Below, one piece after another: positions 7,702-19,731 of a DNA stretch of 64,000 bases (positions are counted from its first letter, which is position 1; each line of letters begins with the position of its first letter). The notes under the pieces are model-generated. The model worked only from the letters and a program-made list of their open reading frames with translations, was not told where the DNA came from and made no database searches. Origin of the DNA: Kalmanozyma brasiliensis GHG001 (taxonomy: Eukaryota > Basidiomycota > Ustilaginomycetes > Ustilaginales); NCBI RefSeq assembly GCF_000497045.1, contig NW_015961992.1, forward strand, positions 312,259-376,258, written 5' to 3'. Made by a program: the position numbers and the translations under genes.

Positions 7702-10005
7702 ATGCTTCTGACCAGCTTCCGCGCTTGGTCTCGACAACGATCTCTTTCGCCTCGGGTCTCGCCCTCGCCTTCGAGTCTGCTCGCAAGCCCTCGAAGCTGT
7801 CCCAGACCATTTGTACCCTCGCTCGCACCACAGCTCCGATCAAGATACACAATGACGCAAGGCGCACACATTCAGTTGACAGAGCAAGAAGAAGCCATCT
7901 GCCAGCTCCTCGATCAGACGTGCGCCTACATTCATCGCGAGCGACCAGAGCTTCCCGAGGTCGACTCGGCACAGCGCAGCGGCGATGGTAGCCAGCCATG
8001 CGAAGCGCGTATCGCTGGCGGCTGGGTCCGCGACAAGCTCCTCGCGCGTGAATCCGACGACCTCGACATCGCCCTCTCCACGTTGACCGGCAACGCATTC
8101 GCGCTCTACCTCAAGCATTACCTCTCCTCCGAGTCCTTCGCGTCATCACCGCTCGCACGGTCGCGCTACTTCAGCGATCGGTTCTCGGACATGGGCCGCA
8201 TTGGCAAGATTGCTGCCAACCCGGAGCAGAGCAAGAGCCTCGAAACGGCGACAGCGAGAGTGCTCGGGCTGTCGCTCGACTTTGTCAACTTGCGAAAAGA
8301 GACCTACGACCCAGGGTCAAGGATCCCGACGATGACATTCGGGACGCCAAAGGAGGATGCAGAGCGACGTGACATCACTATCAACTCGCTGCTCTACAAC
8401 GTGCACACGAGAGAGGTGGAGGATCACACGGGTTTGGGTCTGCAAGATCTAGCGGCGGGGTTGATACGAACCCCGCTTCCGCCATTGACGACCTTCCTCG
8501 ATGATCCGCTCAGAGTGCTTCGATGCGTACGTTTCTCGAGTCGATTCGCGTACCAATTGCATCCTTCCATCATCCGCTGCCTCACGGGAACCAGCACGAC
8601 CGGCGCCTCACTCGACGACACGGACGCAAGCAGCACTCAGATTGCCAGCAGCGACGACCCGAGGGTCTCAGCACGAGACAGTCAGGGTGTCGAGAGTGGG
8701 AGGAACCAGCTTCGTGATGCGCTCGTCAGCAAAGTCTCCAGGGAGCGTTTTGGCATCGAGGTGGACAAGATGATCAAGGGTCCGCATCCATTGTTGGCGC
8801 TGTTCCTGCTGCATCGTTTGGAGCTATTCCCGCTTGTATTCCACCCGCCGCCAGGCGCAGGGAAGCTCCATGTGGCATCTTCCGGTGCTGCAAAGCCCAA
8901 AGTCGGGGAACCCGAACCGGATTCGGTGGCGCTCAACGCCGCTCGCTTGCTCGACGCAATGATGCACGTCAAGGCACTCGTAGACGGCTCGCCTGTCAAC
9001 CAGTCGGTTCCCATGGACACCCTCTCGATCGGAGACGTCGTCCATACTGCACCCAGATCTGACCTGTCCCGGGCATTTTCGGCGGTGCCAACATCGCCCA
9101 TCCCACGAGCAGTCTTCGAAGCGCTCCCCTACGACTTGCTGTACAGCTGGTCCAGCTCCTCCCTCACAGCCGAAGAACGCCGTCGACTTTGGATCTCGGT
9201 CTCCCTGCTTCCTTTGCGGCACCTTATGTACGAGGAGAAGAAGAACAAGCACGCGTGGGCCGGCGAGAGCGTTATCGCAAATGGCCTCAAGATGGGCACG
9301 AAGACGCTGAAAGAACCTGTTGCATCTCTGCATCGGTGTCTGGAGCTTCTCCCTCTGGGGCGAAGGGTGCTTTCCCAAGGACAGACGGGTGAGGAGAGTG
9401 AGACACTGGATCGTCTGCTCAACCTACCGCCCGGGCTCAGCGTTAAATCTCGACTCGGACTACTACTGCGCAGTCCGCACGTGACAAACGGTCTTCTTTC
9501 GCTGCGACCGCAACCCGCGCTGCTGCTCTCGTTCATCAGCGAGCTGCTGGATCTGTGGCGCCAGTCCGAATTCGATCCCGACACATCGACGCTGGCACCG
9601 TTGCAAGAGCAAGCGGTGCAGCTCGCTCAGGACTATAGCCGTTTCTGGCAGCTCATCCAGCAGTGGTCGCTGGTGGAGCGCGCGGAGGAGAAGATCGTCC
9701 TGGATGGCAACGCTGTGACGGCGTGCTTGGGTTGCCATCCGCGTTTAATTTCCCAGATCCAGGTGTTCGTACTGGCTTGGCAGTATGATCAGGACTCGAT
9801 CGGGTGGGGTGCGGAAGAGGAGTGTGCGAGGTGGTTGAAGAGTGAGTGGGAGAAGGGTGGGTTGGTGTCTTTTGAGCAGAGGCCCGCGCCGATCCCGGTC
9901 AAGGGGGACAAGGGGAAGAAGGCCGAGAAGAAGAAAGAGCCTGCGAATGTTCAGGTGGAAAAGGAAGGAGAGGGGGAGCGGAGGAAGAGGCAGAAGAGCG
10001 AGTAA
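7702..10005 (+). CDS. CCA1: CCA tRNA nucleotidyltransferase, probably dual cytosolic/mitochondrial
   Basis: The enzyme adds the 3' CCA to tRNAs. It is a class II polymerase beta-type nucleotidyltransferase: the flexible loop motif IAGGWVRDKLL is followed by DDLDIAL, with metal ligands D120 and D122. Downstream are TFGTPKEDAERRDITINSLLYN and the tRNA-binding DPLRVLRCVRFSSRF. Residues 1-50 contain many Arg and Ser and no Asp or Glu, which is a mitochondrial presequence. A second ATG at 7852 (MTQGAHIQLTEQEEA) would give a cytosolic/nuclear form, as known for yeast CCA1. At 767 residues it is longer than yeast Cca1 (546). The extra length includes an insert after the head domain and a Lys/Glu-rich C-terminal tail. 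Tail-to-tail with the Siw14-like gene. Confidence 0.94.
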   Translation: MLLTSFRAWSRQRSLSPRVSPSPSSLLASPRSCPRPFVPSLAPQLRSRYTMTQGAHIQLTEQEEAICQLLDQTCAYIHRERPELPEVDSAQRSGDGSQPCEARIAGGWVRDKLLARESDDLDIALSTLTGNAFALYLKHYLSSESFASSPLARSRYFSDRFSDMGRIGKIAANPEQSKSLETATARVLGLSLDFVNLRKETYDPGSRIPTMTFGTPKEDAERRDITINSLLYNVHTREVEDHTGLGLQDLAAGLIRTPLPPLTTFLDDPLRVLRCVRFSSRFAYQLHPSIIRCLTGTSTTGASLDDTDASSTQIASSDDPRVSARDSQGVESGRNQLRDALVSKVSRERFGIEVDKMIKGPHPLLALFLLHRLELFPLVFHPPPGAGKLHVASSGAAKPKVGEPEPDSVALNAARLLDAMMHVKALVDGSPVNQSVPMDTLSIGDVVHTAPRSDLSRAFSAVPTSPIPRAVFEALPYDLLYSWSSSSLTAEERRRLWISVSLLPLRHLMYEEKKNKHAWAGESVIANGLKMGTKTLKEPVASLHRCLELLPLGRRVLSQGQTGEESETLDRLLNLPPGLSVKSRLGLLLRSPHVTNGLLSLRPQPALLLSFISELLDLWRQSEFDPDTSTLAPLQEQAVQLAQDYSRFWQLIQQWSLVERAEEKIVLDGNAVTACLGCHPRLISQIQVFVLAWQYDQDSIGWGAEEECARWLKSEWEKGGLVSFEQRPAPIPVKGDKGKKAEKKKEPANVQVEKEGEGERRKRQKSE

Positions 10006-10123
10006 AACACGCACGAAAGCATATCCAGTCTCGCGAGAGAAACGCAGCAACGAGTGGTCTGTATTTGCGTGTGCGTTGTGATTAGAGTGCTTGGGTATAT
10101 TGAGGGTGTCAGGGAGCGATGGG

Positions 10124-12422
<2,299 letters not shown>

Positions 12423-13180
12423 AAGTCCCGGACACTCCTTGCCACCATCTCGCATTCACCGTTCCTCCACGACGACATCTCCTCGCCCAGCATCGACACA
12501 ACCTTGTACTTATAGTCCCTTCCCGACAGCCCATCTTGACATCCGCGCATTCATAATTCTGCGGCTGCTGATGAGCAGTACCGCTCCCGCTTCAATGACC
12601 CATTTCTGCTCCAAAGTGAGCGCTGGGAGCATATATAAGGCTGCTGATGCTGATGACGAGGGCTCAGTATTGCGAGCTGTTAGACCGCACTTAGCCCAAA
12701 AGTCACGTGATCAAAAACGACGCGAAAATAAACACTCTGGGCTCAGCGCTTGAGTGCAACACTTTTTCTGCCGTTGGCCAAGCGACATTTTGAAAGCAGC
12801 AGCTCAGCAGCCAAACACGCGCTCTCTCGACGGCCAAAGACACGTTTGAGCTGCGCCCCCTCCGCCGCGAGCCAAAAAAGAGAAGCGACTCAGCCGGCAG
12901 ACCAACACTCTCAGGGCGCAGCAGACTCGAGATGAAGCAGATGCAACGCGCAGTCGCTCATCCGCCTCGTCGGGATCATCATCTTTGCTGATCGTCAGCT
13001 CTACCATCTCATCAAGTCACGCGTCTTTCGCGAGTATCGAAGTCGAGCAATCCGATCTCGGTGCTGAGTCCGTGTTCAGCGCGCTCACACCTTGGCCACA
13101 TTCGACGAACTCCAGCTCTACAAGTAGGATACAGTCTCTCCACGACTTTACGCAAGAGGTGAAGCATCAGCTCGACCATC
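12423..13180 (+). promoter_or_regulatory. Upstream region of the condensin gene with cell-cycle-type boxes
   Basis: These 758 bases contain a TATATAA at 12632-12638, a CACGTG E-box at 12704-12709, a CGCGAAA (SBF-type) at 12721-12727 and an ACGCGT (MluI cell-cycle box) at 13019-13024. The last two are the known binding motifs of the fungal MBF/SBF G1-S factors. Their presence is seen directly; use by the condensin gene is inferred. No other gene is visible here. Confidence 0.45.
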
Positions 13181-16100
13181 ATGCCTTCCCGACACTCTGA
13201 ATCGTCGTCCTCCAGAGCACCGCTGGAGGAATCACGAGTAGCCAATCGATCCATCTCGGCTTCTTTTGCCGGTACCAAAGCTTCTCTCTCCAGCAAATCG
13301 TCATCTACCTCGAGAAAGAGTTCATCTTCAGGTCACTCCAGCTCAAAGTCATCCAATGCTCGATCTGCATCCGGCAAACATCGAGGTCGCTTCGATGATG
13401 ACGATGACATTGCAGAAGAGGAGGACGAAGACGACGATGGCGACGATTACGATGAAGACAACGAAAACAATCACCGTCAGAGCAATGCACGCAAGCCGTC
13501 CGGCGCCCAATCAAAGTCCACATCTAGGCCTCCCTCGGCGCCATCCAGTCGACAACCCTCTGCATCCCACAATGCCAACCGCTCCGTCCTCGCGCGCAGC
13601 AACCCCAACGCATCTGTCATGATGGGCGGCGCCGCACACACATCCGTCGCTTTCCAGAACTCGCGCGTCGCAGCGCTCGCCAGATCGCACGCAGTCGTTG
13701 ACGCTTCCTCCATCATGCGTCCTCGCGGTCAGGCTGCTCATCCAGCAGCCAACGGAGCCTCCGGCAGCACCGACCCTAAAGGCGCGACCCCCGCATCCGC
13801 ATCCTTGCGCGTGGACACTTCGAGCTTCGAAGAGTGGATGAAGATGGCTACCGACAACAAGATCAACTCTACCAACACCTGGTCTTTCGCCCTCATCGAC
13901 TACTTCCATGACATGTCGCTCCTCCGTAACGAGGGTGGTGATGGCAGCATCAACTTCCAAAAGGCTTCCTGCACCCTGGACGGATGTGTCAAAGTTTGGA
14001 CCTCGCGCGTCGACTCGGTCGTCGTTGAAACCGGAAAGCTTCTCTCTGGTCTGCAAGACGACATTGACCAGGCAACTCGCAAAGACAAGCGCGGCGGCGA
14101 AGAAGGTGACGAGGATGATGCTGATGATGACGGCGACGAGGATGGTCCGGGCAGCTCAACAAGAAAGCGCAAGAGGAACAAGGAAGCTACCCTTGCCAAG
14201 ACATTCGGTCACATCCAGATCAAGAAGTTCGAGCTCGAGTTCACTGTCGACCCTCTGTTCAAGAAGACGTCGGCTGATTTCGACGAGGGTGGCGCCAGCG
14301 GTCTCCTGATGAACCACTTGGGCGTCGATTCTTCGATGGCTGTCATCTTTGACGCCAGTGACGTCGCAGGCGTTGGCGGCGACGAGGACATGGCCAAGAC
14401 GCTTGCCAATGGCGAAGACGAAGATGCTGACGAGGAGGACGAAGCTCCCACCCCCGCTGCCGCCCGCGAAGGTGAGGACGAGCTGATCGACCTCTCCAAG
14501 CTTACCTCCAAATGGCTCGACTCGAGCGAATTTGGCGCCAACGATGCAGAGGACGTCGCTTCGCTGCTCTCGCGCCGTGTCTTGTGTCCAACGCTTTGCA
14601 ACTTCCGCTTCTCCAAGGACGACGACACGCCTTTCGGTGTCGGTCTTGAAGAGTTCAATCAACAGACCTTCCACACCGCCACTCACACGGACAAATACTT
14701 TGACTCGCAAGCCGGCAGCGGTATGCGTGCTCCGTCGGAAGAATTCATCGGCGGAGGCTTCGATGACGCAAATCCGATGATGGATGGCGGTGACGCCGAC
14801 GGCGACTTCTTCCAGACCGACTTGAACGGTGCTGGCGATGATGGTGATGATGATGGTAACGACTTTTTCGACGCTCTCGACACGGCGCCTGCCTTCCACC
14901 ACGGCGGTCCAGTTGTGCTCGACGGCACCACAGGAGGCGTGGACAACTATGGTCCGTTTGACCCTTCTGCCGGTCCTTCGTCCGAGCTCGTCATGGCCAT
15001 GGCTTTCAACCCCTCCACAGGCATGCCAATAGACGGTGCTGACGGCGAGAACGGTAGCGACCTCTTTGACTACTTTGACCGACGCCTCATGCGCAACTGG
15101 GCCGGTCCAGAGCACTGGAAGCTGTCGCGTGTGGCCACTACCGGGCCTCTGGCGCTTGGTGCTGCAACTGGGGCTGCAGCTCAGGCGGCAGCAGCTGCTC
15201 GCAAGGAAGCCAAGAGGAGCAAGGAACCTTTCGTCATTGATTTCTTGTCAGAAGAGGGCGCCGTCAACGCCAAGGAGATCTTTGAGCCCGCCAAACAGGC
15301 TGCTGCCATCACTTTGCCCAACAGCGTTCGCAACAAGATGGCGAATCTCGCAGCGTCGTCTTCGGACGCTTACTTGCTGCCCGAGGATCGTCACTTCAGC
15401 TCGAAGCAGCTCTTACGACTCTTCTTGAAGCCCAGAGTGGCCATCAACATGCGCTACAAGGGTCAGCAGGGAAGCGGCTTCGGCGGCGATGCCCAACTCT
15501 GGGCCGATGTTGCGGGCGATGCCGGCGACGACATGGATGCTGCGGATGGAGGCATGCCCTTTGACACTCAATTCTTCCACGATGGTGACGACGGCTTTGA
15601 TGCCAACGGAGGTGGCATGGGCGGCCTCGATGACATGCCAGCAAACGTCACCGCCAGCGGCGATGCGGAGGACGAGGAGCTCACACAGACACTGCAAGCG
15701 CTCAACCGAGTCAAACCCGAGTACGTCAACTACGCAAAGAAGGCGAAGCGAGTCGACGTCAAGAAGCTCAAGGAGAATATTTGGAAAGAGCTCGGCATCC
15801 TTGCTTCGACAGAGGATCCCGCTTCTCTTGCGGCGAAAGCTGCTGCCGCTGCGAATGGCGAAGAGGACGGAGACGAATCGATGGCATCGACCATCGCCGA
15901 AGCAGCAGGCAACGTCAAGACGTTCGAGTCGGTCCTGTGCGGCTTGCAGAAGGCATACCCTCAGGACCGAATGGAGGAGATCTCGACCTCGTTCTGCTTC
16001 ATCTGCTTGTTGCACCTTGCCAACGAAGAAGGCCTGGCGATCAGCACGGGATCCGAAGACAAGATCGAGGCGCTGCGTGCCAAGCGTGGTCGCAACAGCA

Positions 16101-16318
16101 CCACGCCGACCAAGGGCGATGGCGCTGGTGGGCTCTTTGGCCGTCTTGCTGCCGGCAAGGTCATGCGCACGAGCAGCGAAGATGATGACTTGGGTGGTGA
16201 AGACGAGGATGGGGCGCCAGTGGAGGGCGAGGAGGGCTACGAGGAGGACGAGCTGCGCGTCGGCAGACTGTCGTCATTAAAGATCATGAAGGACCCCAAG
16301 GCGTACCGCTCAGCATAA
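13181..16318 (+). CDS. BRN1: Condensin complex subunit 2 (kleisin CAP-H / Brn1 / Cnd2)
   Basis: This is the kleisin of condensin I, which bridges the SMC2-SMC4 heads and recruits the HEAT subunits for mitotic chromosome compaction. The conserved N-terminal block starts near residue 216 (FEEWMKMATDNKIN, TWSFALIDYFHD, FQKASCTLDGCVKVWTSRVD). The C-terminal winged-helix block lies near 911-1040 (SVLCGLQKAYP, FCFICLLHLANEEGLAI). The family middle motif PFDTQFFHDGD is also present. The 1045-residue length is somewhat above yeast Brn1 (754), because of Ser-rich and very acidic low-complexity linkers, including an Asp/Glu run at residues 67-90. It has a single exon and is tail-to-tail with the NDP kinase gene. 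Confidence 0.94.
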   Translation: MPSRHSESSSSRAPLEESRVANRSISASFAGTKASLSSKSSSTSRKSSSSGHSSSKSSNARSASGKHRGRFDDDDDIAEEEDEDDDGDDYDEDNENNHRQSNARKPSGAQSKSTSRPPSAPSSRQPSASHNANRSVLARSNPNASVMMGGAAHTSVAFQNSRVAALARSHAVVDASSIMRPRGQAAHPAANGASGSTDPKGATPASASLRVDTSSFEEWMKMATDNKINSTNTWSFALIDYFHDMSLLRNEGGDGSINFQKASCTLDGCVKVWTSRVDSVVVETGKLLSGLQDDIDQATRKDKRGGEEGDEDDADDDGDEDGPGSSTRKRKRNKEATLAKTFGHIQIKKFELEFTVDPLFKKTSADFDEGGASGLLMNHLGVDSSMAVIFDASDVAGVGGDEDMAKTLANGEDEDADEEDEAPTPAAAREGEDELIDLSKLTSKWLDSSEFGANDAEDVASLLSRRVLCPTLCNFRFSKDDDTPFGVGLEEFNQQTFHTATHTDKYFDSQAGSGMRAPSEEFIGGGFDDANPMMDGGDADGDFFQTDLNGAGDDGDDDGNDFFDALDTAPAFHHGGPVVLDGTTGGVDNYGPFDPSAGPSSELVMAMAFNPSTGMPIDGADGENGSDLFDYFDRRLMRNWAGPEHWKLSRVATTGPLALGAATGAAAQAAAAARKEAKRSKEPFVIDFLSEEGAVNAKEIFEPAKQAAAITLPNSVRNKMANLAASSSDAYLLPEDRHFSSKQLLRLFLKPRVAINMRYKGQQGSGFGGDAQLWADVAGDAGDDMDAADGGMPFDTQFFHDGDDGFDANGGGMGGLDDMPANVTASGDAEDEELTQTLQALNRVKPEYVNYAKKAKRVDVKKLKENIWKELGILASTEDPASLAAKAAAAANGEEDGDESMASTIAEAAGNVKTFESVLCGLQKAYPQDRMEEISTSFCFICLLHLANEEGLAISTGSEDKIEALRAKRGRNSTTPTKGDGAGGLFGRLAAGKVMRTSSEDDDLGGEDEDGAPVEGEEGYEEDELRVGRLSSLKIMKDPKAYRSA

Positions 16319-16439
16319 CACAGCAATCTTTGTACTCTATATCGTCCGATCGTGTATTGCCCGTCCACTCTTTCACGCAGACATGGTATCCAGTTGTAAC
16401 ACCTTTCTACCCTACAAACCCCATCCTCGACTGTGCCGT

Positions 16440-17072
16440 TCAAAACCCTAACGGGTTGACGCTGCCCCCCTGATCTGTCGGCAACTGCCCCATCTCCCTC
16501 TGCAGCCACCACTCTGCATCCCAACCATCGAAGACCAGTCCCAGTTCCCTCTTCGCGCTCTCCTGCCCATCACTCCCGTGGAAACCATTCCTCGTATCAC
16601 CCAGTCCATACCGGGCCCTTAGACAACTCTCGTCCGTGTACTTGCCCTTATACGCCTTTGTCGGGCCCAACATGCGCCTCCACTCCTTCACTGCGCCTGG
16701 TCCGCATAGCGCCAAGGCCAACGATGGACCGGAGATCATACCGAGAATGAGACGGTCGTAGTAGAACCGCCCACGGTGCTCGGCGTAGAACGCGTGCGCA
16801 TCGGCGGACGTCCAGAACAACCGACGAGATCGCGCGATCGAAAGGCCGGAAGTTTTGATCGAGCGCAGGATGGTGGATATGTCGGGCTGATAGGCGCATA
16901 CGGAGGGTTTGAGGAGGGCGAGGGTGAGTTCCAGAGGTGGACGGGAGGCGGTGGAGGAGCTTCGGGCGGGTGAGAGGGCCGGGGTGCGCGAAGAGGCGAT
17001 GAGCGATGGCCCAGAGTGGCCTGCGATGAGACCCGCCGCAGTACGCCTCGAAGTGCTTGCTATCGTGCTCAT
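16440..17072 (-). CDS. Mitochondrial nucleoside diphosphate kinase-like protein (NME6 type)
   Basis: The NDK fold spans about residues 48-190: ELTLALLKPSVCAY, FYAEHRGRFYYDRLILGMISGP, and the active-site loop RNGFHGSDGQESAKREL with the phosphorylated His at H165. The insertion and the SAKREL variant point to the group II NME6 branch rather than the canonical cytosolic Ynk1 type. Residues 1-47 are rich in Ser, Arg and Ala with no acidic residue, which fits a mitochondrial presequence. In animals NME6 supplies mitochondrial pyrimidine triphosphates; the same role here is inferred. It has 210 residues, a single exon, and converges with the condensin gene 121 bp away. Confidence 0.88.
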   Translation of the reverse strand: MSTIASTSRRTAAGLIAGHSGPSLIASSRTPALSPARSSSTASRPPLELTLALLKPSVCAYQPDISTILRSIKTSGLSIARSRRLFWTSADAHAFYAEHRGRFYYDRLILGMISGPSLALALCGPGAVKEWRRMLGPTKAYKGKYTDESCLRARYGLGDTRNGFHGSDGQESAKRELGLVFDGWDAEWWLQREMGQLPTDQGGSVNPLGF

Positions 17073-17485
17073 CGTGAGCCAGGTGGTCCCGACAGAGTTG
17101 TATGACGCTGAGAGTCAAGACTGTTGAGGTCGAGGAGGTGGAGGATGATTGCGGGGCGAGGAAGAGATGATACGTGATTATGTAATTCCATGTCGAAGGC
17201 TCGGCTGTCGGACGCGCCTTTGGTACCCCACGGCGATGATGGACTTGTTCCTAGCTTCTCAACTTCATTTCCCACACCACCATCTTTGTTTTTGGCTTTC
17301 GTTACAACCCCCGCGTTCCGGCTTCGCAGCATCCCCTTGACGCGTGCAGACCATCCGCGTCAATCCGCAACTATCTGCTCCGACTTCTGAGGCACGTCGG
17401 ACAACCACAGCTCGCAACCCGCCATATACCCTGCATTCGATACCCGGCAAACCGACACAGATTCGCATAGAAGGCATCCGCGAGA
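17073..17485. promoter_or_regulatory. Bidirectional promoter region between the NDP kinase and SPT20 genes
   Basis: These 413 bases separate divergent starts. I see no TATA box or further gene. The half next to SPT20 is C-rich, as expected of a leader. Confidence 0.45.
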
Positions 17486-19705
17486 ATGGCTACCACCGCC
17501 TCGGTGTACAACACCTCACGCACAACGCGCCAGATTCTTCGGCGGCATCGCAAAGACAAGCCTTCTCTCATCCTCCACCTGCACAACCACCACTTCCGGT
17601 TCGAGCGCCAAAATGGCATGTTCCTCTTCGACTCGCCCGTCAAGGCCTTTCTCGGGTACATCCGGGATCAGAAGGTGCCGGCGGATCTGATCGATGTGCT
17701 GACCGACTCAGGGGTGCAATTCTTTGAAGGGTGTCTTTTGGTGGACGTGCACGATCACCGGAGTCATGCCGCTGCGTCGGCGTCGATATTGGGCCCACGG
17801 GAGCTGCACAGCATGAGTGCGGCGGGGACACTGGCGAGAGGCGATCGCGATGCTTCCGGAGGAGCCATAGGGGAGGGCGCACTAGCATCGACTCTCTTCT
17901 ACCTTCAAGAAGGCGGTCGCTACGGAGCACGCAAGCTTCTCGGCGGCGCATCCTCTTCCGACCCGCGCACGGGCGGTCTCGGAGGCGTCGAGATCTACCG
18001 CATCGTCCTTCACCCCAGCTCGGAGACCCTGTGGGCCGACATCAAGATGCTCGACGATTTTGCGGGGGGGATGTGGAGCGATCAAGAAGCGCTCGAAGTC
18101 GAGGCGAAGATCCTTGCGCTCACGGCACCACCTTTGTGCCTCACGCCCGACCCACAGGCGACGCGCATCGCCAACCTCATGCTCTCCTCCACCGCCCTGC
18201 CTTCGGCATACACCCCGTCGCAGGACTCGCCCTTCCGCTCAGCCCGAAAGCGTGGAGCAAACTCGATCGAGATGGAGAAGGAGGAGGCCAACCGGCAGAG
18301 GCGGGAGAAGATCATGCGGTTGATGCAGCATGGACACAAGGGTGTGGTGCCACCCTCTGGACCGGCGATGGGCGAAGGCGGACCGGCCAGCGCCGCTGCA
18401 GCGACAGCGTTCGTGCCGACGTTCGACAGGATGACGTTCATCGAGCGGTGGAGGATTGGGAGGAATGCCGCGCTCAACGGCGCTCCCCTTGGCGCGCCCG
18501 CTCCCGGTGCGGCAAGCGCAAGCGCCAACGGCACGGCGCCGGCAAAGGGCAAGGACACCAAGCCGGCCGAGAACGACGCCGATACAAGCACCGCCAAGAA
18601 GCCGACCAAGAAGAAGAAGAAGGCGCAGCGGGAGAAGGAGGAGGCAGAAGCAGCTGCGGCGGCCGAAGCGGCCAAGAAGAAGGCGGAAGAAGAAGCTGCT
18701 GCCGCAGCGACAGCGAAGAAGCCCAAGAAGAAGATGACCAAGAAGGAGCGCGAGGAGAAGGAACGCAGAGAAAAGGAGGAGAAGGAGAAAGCGGAGAAGG
18801 AGGAGAAGGAACGGAAGGAGAAAGAAGCCGCTGCTGCAGCGGCTGCGAATGGAAAAGCGAAACCGAAGAGCAAGAAGAAGCAGAAGGAAGAGGCTGCTGC
18901 TGCCGCTGCCGCCGCAGCAGCCGCAGCAGCGAGTGCGGAAGCAGCCTCCAAAGCCACAGCCAAGAAGGACGCACCTGGCAGTCCCGAGAAAGACAAGAAG
19001 GCATCACCCAAGAAGACGGCGGGCAAGAAGCCCGTCACTACCACACCCGCCACCCCTGCCAGTGGCAAGAAGAAGACTCCAGCAAAGAGCGACAAGAAAG
19101 TGCCCAACACCGCCGTGCCGCCAACGGGAAGCACCGACACACCCGTCCTGGCCAACGCGACAATACAAACGCCCGTGCTCAACAGCGCCACGCCATCCGT
19201 TCAAAATACGCCCACACCCGCACACCGCGCCATCCCCACACCCCAACTCCAGCAGCAGGCGCAGATGCAACAGCTCACCCAACAGCAGCTCCAACAGGCT
19301 GCCCTGGCGGGTATGTTCCCAGGTATGAACCAGATGCCCTTCAACACGCCGCAAGCAAACGCCGGTGGGTTTGGAGCGGGGATGCAAATGATGAACTTCC
19401 CCCCGACGAGCAATCCGCAGGCGACGGCGGCTGCGTTGGCTGCGATGCAGGGCATGGGTCTCGGTCAGTTCGGTGGGAATGCAGGGATGAATTTTGCAGG
19501 AGGAAATGCGGCGCAGATGCAGCAGATGATGCAGATGATGCAGGCGAATGGGATGGGGTTCGGGATGAACGGGTTTCAGCCGCAAGGCCAGCAAGGGCAA
19601 CAGCAGGGTCAGCAGCAGGGACAACAGGGTCAGCAGGGTCAGAGTGGAGATATGCCGGTGGGCGTCGGACTGGGCGGGCTGGCGAATTGGGGTACGGGCA
19701 AGTAG
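17486..19705 (+). CDS. SPT20: SAGA complex subunit Spt20
   Basis: Spt20 holds the SAGA coactivator together. The Spt20 domain covers about residues 10-230: LHLHNHHFRFERQNGMFLFD, VKAFLGYIRDQKVPADLIDVL, GVQFFEGCLLVDVHDHRS, then IYRIVLHPSSETLWADIKML and PPLCLTPDPQATRIAN. The middle (about 340-540) is a Lys/Glu/Ala-rich, probably helical, low-complexity stretch. The C-terminus is rich in Gln, Met and Gly, with a QGQQ repeat near the end. 739 residues, single exon. It ends 26 bp before the stop of the convergent short-chain dehydrogenase, so the 3' untranslated regions must overlap. A parallel open frame of 711 codons overlaps it but is a composition artefact. Confidence 0.92.
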   Translation: MATTASVYNTSRTTRQILRRHRKDKPSLILHLHNHHFRFERQNGMFLFDSPVKAFLGYIRDQKVPADLIDVLTDSGVQFFEGCLLVDVHDHRSHAAASASILGPRELHSMSAAGTLARGDRDASGGAIGEGALASTLFYLQEGGRYGARKLLGGASSSDPRTGGLGGVEIYRIVLHPSSETLWADIKMLDDFAGGMWSDQEALEVEAKILALTAPPLCLTPDPQATRIANLMLSSTALPSAYTPSQDSPFRSARKRGANSIEMEKEEANRQRREKIMRLMQHGHKGVVPPSGPAMGEGGPASAAAATAFVPTFDRMTFIERWRIGRNAALNGAPLGAPAPGAASASANGTAPAKGKDTKPAENDADTSTAKKPTKKKKKAQREKEEAEAAAAAEAAKKKAEEEAAAAATAKKPKKKMTKKEREEKERREKEEKEKAEKEEKERKEKEAAAAAAANGKAKPKSKKKQKEEAAAAAAAAAAAAASAEAASKATAKKDAPGSPEKDKKASPKKTAGKKPVTTTPATPASGKKKTPAKSDKKVPNTAVPPTGSTDTPVLANATIQTPVLNSATPSVQNTPTPAHRAIPTPQLQQQAQMQQLTQQQLQQAALAGMFPGMNQMPFNTPQANAGGFGAGMQMMNFPPTSNPQATAAALAAMQGMGLGQFGGNAGMNFAGGNAAQMQQMMQMMQANGMGFGMNGFQPQGQQGQQQGQQQGQQGQQGQSGDMPVGVGLGGLANWGTGK

Positions 19706-19731
19706 ATTTGTACGAATCGATGTGTGAAGGT

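Noticed and set aside
14156..15115. A 319-codon minus-strand frame opposite the condensin gene
   Set aside because: Antisense of biased codons, Val/Glu/His-rich without domains.
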